A DNA stretch of 64,000 nt from Blasia pusilla. Taxonomy: Eukaryota; Marchantiophyta; Marchantiopsida; Blasiales. Numbering within the stretch: the first letter of the stretch is position 1; each line of letters starts with the position of its first letter. Positions 42,594 to 54,212 of the stretch are shown here, in pieces. A program made the position numbers and the translations under genes. The notes beneath the pieces were generated by a model. The model did no database searches, was not told where the DNA came from, and saw only the letters and a program-made list of their open reading frames with translations. The stretch lies in the NCBI GenBank assembly GCA_050084515.1, contig CM114271.1, positions 57,226,001 to 57,290,000 of the forward strand, read 5' to 3'.

Positions 42594-43340
42594 TTGGAGG
42601 TTGCGTCCTCTCCAAGTGAGGTCACGATGGAGACTTGGGAGTATGTGATAGGTCTCAAGTTGATAGGAGGAGAGCGACGGCGAGTTCATAGGTTTCTGAG
42701 AGGGCATGTCACTTGTTTTGCCTTCAGTATGAGAGACTTCGGTACGCTGAAGGGTCCCGGGATACGGATTGAGTTGGCTAGTGATACGCCGATCTTTCAT
42801 CGACCCTACAGGTATTCTAATATGGAGCGAGCCTTGATTCAGAGCAGGAGTCAGGACTTATTGGAGGCAGGACTTGTGGAGTTATCACATGGGGAGTATG
42901 GATCTGCCACAGTCATGCCGGCGAAGAAGGATATGTATGGCAATTGGACGGATAGGCGGATGTGTGGAGATTACCGTCCTATCAACCGACAGACGAGGTC
43001 GATCAAGACGCCATGCCTACTCTCGAGGAGATCTTTGATGCGGTAGGGCATGCAAAGATCTTGATTTTAGATCTCCGTCTTTGGTTATCATCGACTTCCT
43101 ATCAAAGTTGGAGGATAGGAGAAGACAACATTCGGGGATAGATCGGTTCAGGAGAGATTGCTTGTATCGGTGGCGGTTCTTACCATTTGGGTTGAAGAAC
43201 GCTCCTGCACAGTTTCAGAGAGTGATGGATAGGATTCTGGCTGGCTTGGATTTTGTACAATGTTACATAGATGATATTCTTATCTTCAGTTCCACAGTTC
43301 AGGAGCATGAGCGACACTTGGAGGAGGTATTTCGGCGATT
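42594..43340 (+). pseudogene. Element B reverse transcriptase
   Basis: RT palm and fingers: IELASDTPIFHRPYRYSN, SRSQDLLEAGLVELSHGEYG, MCGDYRPINRQT, then after a frameshift near 43,010 FLPFGLKNAPAQFQRVMDRI and the catalytic box YIDDILIFSS. It ends at EHERHLEEVFRRL. The YIDD catalytic aspartates are intact. The enzyme would copy the element's RNA. It lies in the same frame as motif X of the methyltransferase up to the frameshift. Confidence 0.88.
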
Positions 43341-44195
43341 GTAGTTACATGGACTGAAGTTACATCTAGGCAAGTGCTGATTCTTTCAGGAGCAGATTGA
43401 GTACTTGGGACACACCATATACCCGAGTGGGTTAGGCGTTCAGCAGACGAAGGTAGAGGCTATTGCGTAGATTCCACGCCCTACAGATGTGAGTCGAGTC
43501 CAAGCATTTATGGGACTGGTGAACTTCTATCGACGGTATGTCAAGGGTTTTAGTGTGATCGCAAAGTCTTTGACCTTGTTGACGAGACTTCATCAGGTTT
43601 GGTTGTGGAGAATGATCAAGAGCGAGCATTTTAGGAGCTCAAGGACAGGTTGACGTCCTCACCCATTTTACAGAGACCGGTTAGGGGTCGCCCAATCCAC
43701 TTACATACGGATTGGAGCATGTTGGGTCTAGGAGCAGTGCTTACTCAGAGGGATGACGAGGAGAGGGAGTTTGTTGTGGCTTACGCGAGCCGATCGAACA
43801 ACATTGTAGAGGAAAAATACAGCTCCTACGAGGGAGAGTGCTTGGTTGCAGTGTGGGCCGTGGCACATTTCAGTTGCTATTTATTCGGCAATCCTTTCAC
43901 ACTTATCACTGATCATCAGCCGTTGAGGTGGTTGATGGAGTCCGACAAGCTTACGGGAAAGCTTGCCAGGTGGGCTCTATTACTACAGGAGTATGAGTTT
44001 GAGGTGGTTCATAGGCCAGGTCGGCTAAAACAGGATGCGGATGGGTTGAGTCGTAACCCATGTCCGAGTCAGAGAGACGACATAGGAGCTCGATGGCACG
44101 GAGAGAGTGATGAGGAGATGGTACCCGGTTGGCATGTATCTGCCTATCTTTGTTGGTCAGCCACAAGTGATGACTCCAGTGGTGGGCTTGGATGA
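43341..44195 (+). pseudogene. Element B RT connection and RNase H
   Basis: Connection region: YLGHTIYPSGLGVQQTKVEA, FMGLVNFYRRYVKGFSVIAK. The RNase H domain at 43,650-44,195 is open for 181 codons: LHTDWSMLGLGAVLTQRDD, VVAYASRSNN, YEGECLVAVWAV, TLITDHQPLRWLM, LARWALLLQEYEFEVVHRPG and ADGLSRNP. Catalytic Asp and Glu positions look intact. It would remove RNA from the RNA-DNA hybrid. The chromovirus LTR interrupts what follows. Confidence 0.88.
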
Positions 44196-44237
44196 TGAGT
44201 CTTTCGATCCAGAGGTTAGTGAGGAGGCGACAAGTGG

Positions 44238-45239
44238 TGTCGCACCCCTACTCTCGTTGAACGTCAATCTTTAGTGTTGCGGAAGCGTGCGTTCAGTAGG
44301 TCACGAACTCATCGCCGATCTGCACCCAAACACGCACTCTCGTTAGTCGGGTCTGGGCCAACCGGCGTTCCAACCCACCGAGTCCTCGACTCGGCGTCTC
44401 ATCAAGCTCAACCTTCCTTAGTTCCTAGGTTCCAAAACATGGCAAGTCCTTCAAGACTTGGAACAGACTTCCTGGTTAGTCCACGGATCTGAAATGGCAC
44501 TTGCACGCCTAGCGATCCCAACTGTTCAACGGTCCTCGTGTGAGTTCGAACCGAGACCCAAATAATTGAGTCGCGGCGTGAAATCCAAGAGGGATGTCTA
44601 AAATCGCCTCAATGGACTTGGTGAAGGTTTTCCAACCCAACGCCCAAACTTGCGTTCCGTTCCATGCCCTTGAGCCGCCCCGCGGCGCCCAAAGTGGGGT
44701 TTGGGTTCCAAGCACTCTCGGAGACCTTCCCCCTTACTAGTACTTCTGGGGTTCTCCAATAACCCCTTCCCTTTGGGAAAAGAGGGTCGGGCCCTTCATT
44801 GTGGCCCTCAACCCGACTCCACTTACAGTCGTTTTCAGGTCGTATCTCAACCTCTGCTTATGCGTTTGCAACGATCTTTGATGCGTTTGGACCGGCTCTC
44901 CATAAGCTTTCCAACGCACCCTTATTTGCTCCAAACGCATCTTGGCGCTAAAAGTTATGGCCATAAATACAGTCGGAAACTCTCAAACGCTAGTGGCGTT
45001 CCTAATCCGGATCTTCCTTTTGGCAACCCACTTCCTAGACTCGACTTCTTTCAAGTCTCATTCCGCGTTTGGTCCAGGTTTCTCAGTCGGGACCATAACA
45101 CCTGAAACGCGACTCCTCGTTCGCGTCTCGTATCTTGTCTTCTCTTTGAGACAACTCCAACGCGCAAACCATCTTAGCGTGAGCCCGCTAATGTTCCGAT
45201 GTTCCGCTTGGCACTTGTTTGGTCATGATGGTCGCGACA
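44238..45239 (-). repeat. Chromovirus 3' LTR (1,002 bp)
   Basis: On the minus strand it begins TGTCGCGACC at 45,239 and ends GGTGCGACA at 44,238, so TGTCGC and GCGACA form the short terminal inverted repeat typical of LTRs. The left part matches 50,596-50,968 almost base for base. A purine-rich tract lies directly before its start. Confidence 0.85.
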
Positions 45240-45256
45240 CTCACCCCTCTTTTAGA
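45240..45256 (-). promoter_or_regulatory. Chromovirus polypurine tract
   Basis: Minus strand TCTAAAAGAGGGGTGAG directly before the TG of the 3' LTR; it would prime plus-strand DNA synthesis. Confidence 0.75.
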
Positions 45257-45928
45257 GGTTGATGCCCTCGTCAACGCAAACTTTAATTATGTCAAGTCTC
45301 CTGGGCAGCCTACCCCTTGACATTGAATTGCGTTCTGGTGGCTAACCCGCAATTCCTCTTAGTCTCTAGTTGTCGCTTTGCCCCACTTAGAATTATTAGC
45401 CTCTCATCTTCGATAAGCCTGGACTAGTTCCAAGGAACTAACCTATCAAATAAGCTAACTAAGTGTGCAACCTTAGACTCTTTCGACTCATTACTGTAAA
45501 CATCACACCTGTTTACCTGGTCCACAAATCGCACTACTATTGGGTCGCTCTCGATTCGACTTAGGCGCGTCACTAAGTTTACTTATGTGGCCACAAGTAA
45601 GATCACCCAAGCCCCAAGACAGACTTCATCTGCCCCGCCAACGCTAGGGCGAGCCCGAGTGTAATCCAACGCAAGGTCCTGTTCTAGGTGCTTATCCACA
45701 TACGAGCTCTCACCTCAAATACTCCTTGTCTGTCCTCTTGTCGTACATTGTAAGTCTATGATGAACGACTCATAGCCATGCACTACCACATACAAATTGC
45801 AATCAACACTAGTATCGAATCTCCAAATCCATACACTCCTTTATTGCAACACTAGCATATTCTAGTTACAACGGCCTTTGGCCCAAGATTCCACTGATTA
45901 CAAGTCATGTCTCTAGCTTCTCCTCATA

Positions 45929-46360
45929 CTAACGTATGTGCTTCGCTTGTGTTCGCTTGAAGTCACGCAACAACTCTTGCGCGTGTTCCAAATCCGCCTC
46001 CGCAATCCAAGTCGCCTCCTTCACATGGTAGCCCTTCCATTTTACCAAGTATTCATACTTGTTGGCCCGACGCCTCGAACGTAAGATGGTCTCCACCTCA
46101 AACTCCGGGTCTTCATTTACGATGACCGGGTGCGGTCTCACCACCTTTCTCCGCTCGAAACGTCCATTATCTTGAAGATATTTCTTCAACAATGACACAT
46201 GAAAGGTCGGGTGAATCTTGAACTTGTCCGGCAGACTCAACATATACACATCCTCAAACGGGTTTGCCACAATCACATACGGTCCAAAGATACTTGGCGA
46301 TGGCATACTTTGCAGGCACAACTCTTTCGGAAGAGTGAGATTCTTTACACTCAACCACAC
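45929..46360 (-). pseudogene. Chromovirus integrase C-terminus and chromodomain
   Basis: A 143-codon open stretch with PDKFKIHPTFHVSLLKKYLQ (GPY/F-type end of the integrase) and then a chromodomain: VETILRSRRR, YEYLVKWKGYHVKEATWIAE, ADLEHAQELLRDF. Aromatic residues Y, W and W needed for histone-tail binding are present. Chromodomains of plant chromoviruses direct insertion to chromatin carrying methylated histone H3. Same frame as the integrase core upstream. Stop at 45,929; about 670 bases of untranslated sequence follow. Confidence 0.9.
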
Positions 46361-46399
46361 TTGTATGATTCCAACTTGGAATCGTACTTGGCGCCGACT

Positions 46400-47260
46400 C
46401 TTGTTAGCATGCTTAACTTACCTCATTTGAGCCTTTGTAAGACTTCGCCTCGCGCGCTCTTCCTGTTCTCGCATCTCTACCAACAAACCTTCGCCGCCGC
46501 TTGTCGTGTTCGTGCCAATGTAGTACCCTTCGAAGGGCTAGATCAAGAGGCCCTTCGGCTCTCGCCCATTTGCCAGGAGAAACGGAGATTCTCCAATTGC
46601 GAATGCTTGGTCGAGTTATAGCAAAGATTCCGCCATGCTCACCACTGACCCAATCGCGTTGATCAAGACCGACATAATTCCTCGGCATCGATTCACGATA
46701 GAGTTTACCTTTTCGGTCGGTCCATCCGCCTGTGGGTGGAAAGCCGTCATCAAACTCAACTTGGTCTTAAACCTTTTCAACAAGTGCTTCCGAAAGCACC
46801 GGTAAACTTTGATCCCGATCCAAACAATGCTCCTCGGCAAACCATGACCACGCCACCAGCTATCGAGGAATAGTTGCGCCGTCGATACGCCGTTCGCGGA
46901 ATCCACCGTCGGCACGAATCTCGCCAACTTGCTAAACCGATCAACAATCACAAGTATAGCGTTGTATCCCCCAGATTCTGGAAGACTCATGATGAAATCC
47001 ATACTCACACTTTGCAAGGGTCCTTCGGGGATCGGCAAGGGATGCAGCAAGCCCTGTTTCTTATCATAAGAGACTCTATTCGCTAAGGTGTCACATGGTC
47101 TTCACATATTGAGCAACATCCTCCTTCATGTTGGGCCAAAAGAACCGCTTTGACAGAACAACTAGCGTAGATTTCTCTCCTTTATGTCCTACCAAGGGCC
47201 CGTCGTGACATTCCACTAACACCTTGGTTCGCATTCTGCCTTGCCCTACATAGATCCTAC
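46400..47260 (-). pseudogene. Chromovirus integrase core
   Basis: Reads LLHPLPIPEGPLQSVSMDFI, LVIVDRFSKLARFVP (first Asp), HGLPRSIVWIGIKVY where the second catalytic Asp of the usual S-D-R-D is lost, and AFHPQADGPTEKVNSIVNRC with the Glu. The zinc-binding N-terminus (47,100-47,260) is broken by stops. The missing Asp predicts a dead enzyme. Confidence 0.85.
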
Positions 47261-47261
47261 T

Positions 47262-47825
47262 CTATTTGAACCTTAGTAAACCGTGCCTCAAACTTATGTT
47301 GGCCACCTTCTCACCTTGCTTCAACTTCCTCAGGTATTCCCTTGCTTGAGCATCCTTCATATATCCTTCACAAATCCTTCTCTCCAGATTTGTTTCCTTA
47401 GGGAACATTGCTCTCAAGACATGTGTCGTCGATGGCATGTGTTCCTCCTTGCGACTTAACGCATCTGGAATCACATTATCTTTACCTGGCTTGTGGATCA
47501 ACTCTACATCCATCAGCGCCAAGGTATCATGCCACCGCAGTTGTTTCGGTGTCACTCGATCCTGGGTCTCAAAATACTTGAGTGATATATTATCGGTGAA
47601 TACTCGAGTCCTGTGGAGCCCTGGATAATGCTGCCACTTCCTCAAGCAATGTACCATCGCGAACAACTCTTTCTCGTGAGTAGGCCATCTCCTTTCAGTG
47701 TCGCTAAGCTTCTTGCTCTCATATGCCACCGGTCTCCCTTCTTGCACCAACATTCCTGCAACCGCGAAATCACTAGCATCGGTATGCACTTTGAACGGTT
47801 TGTCAAACTCCGGGAGCTTTAACAC
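47262..47825 (-). pseudogene. Chromovirus RNase H
   Basis: A 187-codon open stretch: FKVHTDASDFAVAGMLVQEG, ESKKLSDTERRWPTHEKELF, RVFTDNISLKYFETQDRVTP, LALMDVELIHKPGKDNVIPD, ALSRKEEH. Catalytic Asp, Glu and Asp are in place. It shares a frame with the RT segment at 47,910-48,368, separated by one stop. Confidence 0.88.
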
Positions 47826-47909
47826 TGGTTCCTGCGATAGAATCTACTTCACTCGGTTGAATGCCTCATTAACTTCCTGGGTCCAAGTCGTGTTGGCAAA
47901 CTTTGCTGT

Positions 47910-48830
47910 TCAATCCGTGAGAGGTCTCACAATTCCCGAAAAGTTTTCCACATAAGTACGATAAAATTGCACCGCACCTATGAACCTCCTCATCCCCTTT
48001 ACACTGGATGGGGGTTCCCACTCGGAAATCGCATTTAACTTTTCCATGTTTGGACTGACGCCATCTGCACTGACCACGTGACCCAAGAATTTGATCTTAC
48101 TCAAACCGAATTCGCTCTTCTCTACATTCGCATACAGCTGATTTGCCCTTAGCTTAGACAAGACCGCTCTCACATGTCGAATGTGCTCCTCTAGTGACTT
48201 CGAATAGATAAGTATGTCATCGATATAGATGATAATATACTCATCCATTTCCTTGTGAAAAATGGAGTTCATCAATGTGGTGAACGTCGGAGGCGCGTTA
48301 CATAGACCGAAAGGCATCACTACAAACTCAAAGGAACCAGATCTCGCCCTACACGCAGTCTTCTCCACATCCGCCTCGGCAATCCGAACCGTAATATCCT
48401 CGACTTCAAGTCAATCCTACTGAAATATCTCACGCCGCCACCTATCAAAGAGATCATCTATCCTTGGAAGAGGATAATTGTTCGAACCGTCACTTTGTTC
48501 GGTCTTGTGTAATCAACACACAACCTCATTTTTCCATCCTTCTTCTTTACAAAGAGAACAGGTGCTCCATAAGGTGACTTGCTAGTCCTAATGTAACCCT
48601 TTTCCAAGAGCTCACTTAACTGCTTTTTCAACTCAAGAAGTTCCTCCTGATTCAACCTATATGGTGCTTTTGAAGGCGGTTGGGAACCGGGTATGATCTC
48701 TATCTTATGATCTACGGCTCTATGCGGCGGAAATTCAGTCGGAACCTCATTTGTCAAGACATCCTCAAACTCCTTGACCACTTCCTGGAGTGGTTCTCGG
48801 ATTCCCCTTGAAGCAACGTCCTGATCTCTG
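47910..48830 (-). pseudogene. Chromovirus reverse transcriptase
   Basis: The first part (to 48,458) is in the protease frame: [52 protein letters not shown]. After a frame change and a stop the second part (48,368-47,910) has FVVMPFGLCNAPPTFTTLMN, the catalytic YIDDILIYSKSLEEH, and KIKFLGHVVSADGVS. Both catalytic aspartates are intact. Confidence 0.88.
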
Positions 48831-49315
48831 CGTATACTACTTGTAGCCTCCTCCACTTGTCTCATCAAGCAGAGAAATCCATCCTCCAACTCAGTCATGC
48901 TCCTCCTTGTGATCGAGTTCACCAACTCCATCTTCGCTGGAACCTCACGGACCAACCGCACCTGTAACCGTTTGCCTTTTAGCAAGACGCTCAACCTCAA
49001 TGGTCGGCGTCTTAACTCCACCTCATACGCATCTAGGAATGTATTCCCCAAAAATCCGTCAATGCCGTCCATTTCGCATACAGTGAAATTCTCCTTCAAC
49101 TCGAATACCCCGCATTCTACTGTCAAACCCAAGACCAAATTAGAAGTCCGATGAGACTTGCCTCTTGCAAATCCCACTCGAATGGGCTCTTCCGCCTTAG
49201 AGGTAGACAGCCCCAGTTCCTTCACGATTCTCGGGCTTAGGAAGGAGTGCGAAGCACCTGTATCCACGAGCAACAACACATCGCGGTCAGCAATCTTGGA
49301 TCTTAGGTACACCAA
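48831..49315 (-). pseudogene. Chromovirus protease and linker
   Basis: [20 protein letters not shown] then [16 protein letters not shown]: a retropepsin active site with Asp-Thr-Gly intact. [15 protein letters not shown] is the second conserved strand region. It is in a different frame from gag, the overlap lying at about 49,303-49,315. Confidence 0.85.
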
Positions 49316-50452
49316 ATTGTGCGTCCTCTTGGTGACTTGAAGGACGTCTCGATATCGCCCGCCAACAGATGCTTAGCAGCAAACGCAATCATACTCCCAT
49401 TACTAACCTTTGGTTTCGAACACCCTTTCGACAGGTGCCCCGGTTCGCCACAATTGTAGCATACGACCTTGCCGTTTCCTGTCTTTGAGTGTTGTCCTCC
49501 TTTCGGCTTCGCATGAAGTTCCACTCGTTTTGTTGCCGGGGCAGACGACTCTCCTCGTTCGTGCTGGCCCCCACTCCAGCCTCTTTTGAACGCCTCCTTA
49601 TTTTTCGACTTCTTCGAAAAAACTTTTGACTCGAAGGGTTTCTGGGTTTGGACCTCATCGTCCCCAATCCGCTCCGCTAGCTTCAAAAGGTCCGCGCAGG
49701 TCTCTGGCAACGTCGGCATTCGGTAAAGGGCCTTTTCAACGCTCGGCTTGAGTCCACTAATGAAGATAGCCTTCTTCGCGTGCTCATCCATCTTCGGACT
49801 AGAAGTCAGTTTCACACTAAACTCCCTCATATACGCGCTTAAGGAACCACTCTGCCGCATCTGCACGCATTCCACCGTGTCACGCAACCCTTGATACTCC
49901 GGAGTGAACCGATCCCCAATCAACTCCTTGAACTCCTCCCAACTCAGAGGTGACTCGCCGCCCAGATATTCCTCTCGTTGAGTTGTCCACCATTGAAGAG
50001 CATGATCCTTCAGGAAAGTAACGGCTACCGTCACCTTGTCCTGCTCAGCAGCCCTCTGCGCCTCGAAGTACGGTTCCAGTTCCGTAAGGAAATCCTTCAC
50101 TTTCCGCGAGCGCCCCACTCCCGTGAATGGCGTGGGCAGGTTCGTCTTGCAGAGCTTTTTGCCCGCACCCGGGTTTTGAATGGCCTCTAACTCTGCAATC
50201 CGCTTGCTTTGCTGGGACATCTGCTCCACCAACACCTTCAACAAGTCCAACGTCTGGCTCGACTCCGTCCTTTCCCCTGAGTTTGGGCCCCGCGGAAGGA
50301 GTCGCCTCTGCAACGTCCTCACGACTGGCGTTCAACTCTTCGGGAGTCTCCGTCTCCACCATAGCTTCACGATCCAGCATTGGTTCCTCTCTTGGTTCAC
50401 GTCGCTTGATTTGGCGCTTCTTGGGTTCTTCTCCCTCGATCGCCATTTCCAA
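49303..50452 (-). pseudogene. Chromovirus gag with zinc knuckle
   Basis: The N-terminal part starts at about 50,450 (MAIEGEEPKKRQIKRREPRE) and shifts frame near 50,270 into the long segment 50,322-49,303. That contains LQWWTTQREEYLGGESPLSW, EEFKELIGDRFTPEYQGL, SLSAYMREFSVKLTSSPKMD (retrotransposon gag domain) and the knuckle CYNCGEPGHLSKGC. Gag forms the particle and binds RNA. Confidence 0.9.
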
Positions 50453-50581
50453 GCCAACTCACTCAGATTTCCTCCTCGTTTCTTGCGTCCCTCCTCGAGC
50501 GTCCGAGTCTAGCCGCTACCTTGAAATTTCCCAAGCGTCCGGCTGATCCCACGACCCCAAGTTCTCGCTCACCAAGGATTA

Positions 50582-50593
50582 GCTCTGATACCA
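50582..50593 (-). promoter_or_regulatory. Chromovirus primer-binding site
   Basis: Minus strand TGGTATCAGAGC, two bases inside the 5' LTR edge at 50,596; perfect match to the plant initiator tRNA-Met site. Confidence 0.9.
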
Positions 50594-50595
50594 CT

Positions 50596-50968
50596 TGTCG
50601 CGCCCCTACTCTCGTTGAACGTCAATCTTTAGTGTTGCGGAAGCGTGCGTTCTATAGATCACAAACTCATCGCCGATCTGCACCCAAACACGCACTCTCG
50701 TTAGTCGGGTCTGGGCCAACCGGCGTTCCAACCCACCGAGTCCTCGACTCGGCGTCTCATCAAGCTCAACCTTCCTTAGTTCCTAGCTTCCAAAACATGG
50801 CAAGTCCTTCAAGACTTGGAACAGACTTCCTGGTTAGTCCACGGATCTGAAATGGCACTTGCACGCCTAGCGATCCCAACTGTTCAACGGTCCTCGTGTG
50901 AGTTCCGAACCGAGACCCAAGTAATTGAGTCGCGGCGTGAAATCCAAGAGGGATGTCTAAAATCGCCT
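50596..50968 (-). repeat. Chromovirus 5' LTR, truncated
   Basis: Matches 44,238-44,611 almost exactly, then breaks off at 'aaaatcgcct'. The following DNA is unrelated, so a deletion or rearrangement removed about 630 bp. Confidence 0.9.
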
Positions 50969-52154
50969 TAAGAGGGGGATCCAAACATATGAAGTCCAAC
51001 GACAACCCTCCAATCGCAAATGGAAATCAAGGTAACACAATCCACCAAACGTGTCGCCCCCTGAATCCACACAATTCTAACGCAATAGCTACTCCGCCGC
51101 GGGTCGATGACGTGCTAGTCGGACTCACAACACCTGAAAATATCACCTGCATGGAAAGGCTACACCATACTATGCGCTAGAGGTCCATCAACCAAAAAAC
51201 TTGAGATGCATAAAGTGCCTAACACATCTCCGAACAACACCAAATGAGCTATACCACTGTGTACACTGGCATAGTTAAGAACTCAGCAGTTTAGCGTCTT
51301 CTAGGCAGAATAGCCCAAAGATGGGTGACCAGTTATGCAACACTCAAATCACAAATCCTGCAAAAATTGCCTCACGCCCAAGCAAGCAAGCTTGCTTGCT
51401 TGCTCCTTACTCTGCCTCTCACGCCCACTCGCCCCGAGCTACCACGAGTTGCCTCGAAGCCTCTCACTCAATCTGGATGAACTTCATTCAACATAGCTTC
51501 CGCACTCCAAGCTCTCCACATCAAAAAACCGTCGAACACGAACCAGAATCTTCAATCCTTGATAACTTCCAACTCCCTTGACAAAATCCGGCGATCTAAA
51601 GCGCGTTGGAAAGCTCTCAAAAAAGTAATTCTTTCCCAACCAACCAGTCACCAGATTCCCACCTCCAACATAGACCACAAACCACGAACATCCACGGCTA
51701 AGTACACAATCAGCCCTAACCAGATCCTACTGATCCACGATCGAAGCTACCCTCGATCTACTCTAGTTCTTTGAGTGAAATCCGTGAAAAACCTACTGTC
51801 ATAAAACACGTATAGAATCACATACAATTGAGCCAAATCCACTCCACGATGGGAGAATCCAGGTTGAAGCTTGCGGGAACCACCATAGCCAAGAGCTCTA
51901 CTCACTACCAAGGCTAACTCCCAACGCAACAGGCTCAACTCAAAGAACTAAGTGTTCTTTGAGTGCACTCCACACTATATCCTCCAACCGAAGAGCGGGC
52001 CCTATTGGAGAAGTCACCCTCAACTGAGTAACCCCCAACCCTATGTATGAAACCGCATCTCTACCTAGACACTACGGCCCTACATAAGGTATGGCCTCTA
52101 CTAGCACACTATACTCTACGACATAATCCGTATGGTCATGACAAGGGGGGCGAT
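50969..52154. other. Unassigned sequence, probably repeat-derived
   Basis: No domain recognised on either strand. A short palindrome (AGCAAGCAAGCTTGCTTGCT) lies near 51,384-51,403. The composition resembles LTR or leader sequence of another element, but no second copy was seen in the window. Confidence 0.4.
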
Positions 52155-52920
52155 TGGAGATATTTTGGTACTTCTTGTCTCATTGTTTGGATACCATGAG
52201 TTAGCATGGGATCGTGCGTGTTTGTGTGTATGTTTGTTGACGGCGATGTATATTGTATAGCGATGTGTATGCGCACGATAATTGTCACAACTTTTAGGAT
52301 AGATCAGTGAGATTTAGTAGAGCACCTTTGGAGATAATGGAGGTCAGCCTCAAGAGGTCGAGGATGACCTGCTGAGGCCGCGGATAACCTGAGAGAGCAT
52401 ATTTCTCCTTCATTTCGGCTCATGTGGAGCCATATAGAGAAACTTATTATTTCAAGTAAGTTTCCATTTGGAATATAGTTGACTTTCTATTTTAGGAAAT
52501 AGCCCTTGACCCGCTACAGTTGGTCAAGAACCAAAGAGATGACCTGCAAGCATAGGTTATCAAGGAGAGAGCTTCAGAGGGGAAGGGGATATACCTCCAA
52601 GAGAGGGAGCTTGAGAGTTCATTCTCTCTTCGTTGAACCTCTTGGAATGGGGCGGCGTAGCTATGATCTTCCTTGCCTTGTGTATGTAATCCAAACCTCT
52701 CATTAGGAGAGTGGGTTTGGTTTGACATGAGAGAGAATGCACACTATAGAGAGCTTGGTGTGAGATGTTAAGAGAGATCTACTTGATTTAATTGGAAATA
52801 TTTTGGTACTTCTTGTCTCGTTGTTTGGATGCCATGAGTTAGCATGGGATTGTGTGTGTTTGTGTGTTTGTTCATTGACAATGATTATATTGTGTAGCGA
52901 TGTGTATACGCACGACAAAG
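52155..52920 (+). repeat. 3' module, LTR-1, 3' module (plus)
   Basis: The module (52,155-52,282) is followed by LTR-1 starting TGTCAC at 52,283 and running to about 52,790. A second module then runs to 52,920, where the Helitron fragment begins. A module before the LTR fits the 3' end of an element of the A-D family. The second module means a rearrangement or a tandem unit. The LTR lacks its last part relative to the copies at 56.6-60.7 kb. Confidence 0.6.
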
Positions 52921-54212
52921 AAGAGGTTCGTGGTTTATCCTCTCGTCCTAAAATAAGAAGAACATCCAATGCGGTAGGCTCCTCTTATAGAATTCTACCA
53001 CATGAATGCATCCTACGACTCAACCAAATATATGCTTTTTGATAAAAAGTCACAAAAACTCCTTCTTTTTCTTCTCGAAAACTCGTACGACTAAATTTGG
53101 TCGATTTGCAGCCATTTGACCGGGTAATAGTGCTGATGTAATCTCCTCCCACATAGGATTGCATGTCATGATCAAAAAGTAAATTATCAGGCTTTCCCAA
53201 ATTTCTCAAAATTGCAATTGCATCTTGATACAAGTGGTGCATATGACGTGGACCTCCAATAAAAGAACAAGGTAATATAATACGTTTCCCAATCCTACTG
53301 CTATCCACATCATGTCGATGCATGACATCCTTTACACCTTGATATAACTTAGCCCTCAACTCCTTTTGATTTAAGCACACCCATGATCATCGTTGCATTT
53401 CTATAGTGGCATAGAAGTCCATCATAGATTCTTGAGTAAGTCAACCAAATCGAAGAAGTCAGTTATCATCATCAGTTGCTATCCGTGTTTGAAGTCAAAA
53501 ATATGCAAATTGCAATGTCGTGACACTCTTCGTTCTTGTCTCCTCAACCATATCACCATAAACTCTCTCCTCTTCCATGATAATATTTGATAATTCAGCA
53601 TCTCCTACCTCCCCATGATAAACACTTCGTGCATGTAGTGATGTTGTATTGCATTGCATTGCATTCTACCAAAGGGTATTCCTTGATGCCAACCTGCTTC
53701 ACCATACATAAATAACAATACAAAATATATGCTTAAATTTAGGTCGGATATGCACCTTACTCCTCCTCCATGTAGTTGTACAATTATATTTGTATGGTCA
53801 ACATGTTCACTTCCATCGCGCGGAAAAATATCAGCTCCCTCGAAAGCAGTCGGTAGATTATAACGCTTTGCATCAAGACCTCTCTTACTTGCCTTGAGAA
53901 TGGTCTACATATTAAGGTCACTTGCTTCATGTGGCATATGAAAAAAATATTCACATATGGATTGCATTTGTGTAACATCTCTTGTAGCCCTTTCAAAATC
54001 TATGAATTAAGATTAGAAGACCTACACACAACTCTTTCACGATTCTCCAATTCATTTGTAGTATTGTGAATGTAGAGTTGAGCAAATTGGGGATGATCCC
54101 TTGTATCAGGCTGTGAGGGACCAATAAAATGATAGATGTCACCTTCAACCCTGAAGTGTCTAGTACCACCAACTTGCTCATTAACATGCATTCTAGTGGA
54201 TGCAAATTAAAG
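52921..54212 (-). pseudogene. Canonical plant Helitron Rep (Helitron_like_N) fragment
   Basis: Minus-strand reading across frames from 54,212: RHFRVEGDIYHFIGPSQPD, AQLYIHNTTNELENR, LQEMLHKCNPYVNIF, then (53,380 on) RKELRAKLYQGVKDVMHRHD, SSRIGKRIILPCSFIGGPRH, MHHLYQDAIAILRNLGKPD. It ends CIHVVEFYKRSLPHWMFFLF. The Rep His-x-His motif (usually L-P-H-A-H) reads L-P-H-W-M, so the second His is lost. The fragment stops there, at the repeat edge 52,920; the Tyr motif and helicase are missing. It is a different family from the element at 30-34 kb. Confidence 0.85.

Larger units (their letters stand above)
42255..44237 (+). mobile_element. Ty3/gypsy element B (methyltransferase motif X, RT, RNase H)
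   Basis: The element starts abruptly inside the methyltransferase domain and runs through RT and RNase H. It is cut at 44,237 by the LTR of the minus-strand chromovirus. The integrase is missing. It supplies the part of the family that element A lacks, and in it the methyltransferase end and RT share one frame. Confidence 0.75.
44238..50968 (-). mobile_element. Chromovirus (Ty3/gypsy with chromodomain), minus strand
   Basis: Order from the right: truncated 5' LTR (50,968-50,596), primer-binding site, gag, protease, RT, RNase H, integrase, chromodomain, polypurine tract, complete 3' LTR (45,239-44,238). It interrupts element B, so it is younger than B. The 5' LTR breaks off after about 373 bases, so the right target duplication cannot be read; the five bases left of 44,238 are AGTGG. 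Three frame changes and a few stops make it defective, but domains are otherwise well kept. Confidence 0.9.

Noticed and set aside
5995-44237. Elements A and B as one element split by 30 kb of later insertions
   Set aside because: They are complementary around methyltransferase motifs VIII and X, but the interval contains a host gene and unrelated repeats; independent truncated copies are simpler.
49300-49316. Programmed frameshift between chromovirus gag and protease
   Set aside because: Other frame changes in the same element are plainly decay, and no slippery sequence with a following structure was evident.
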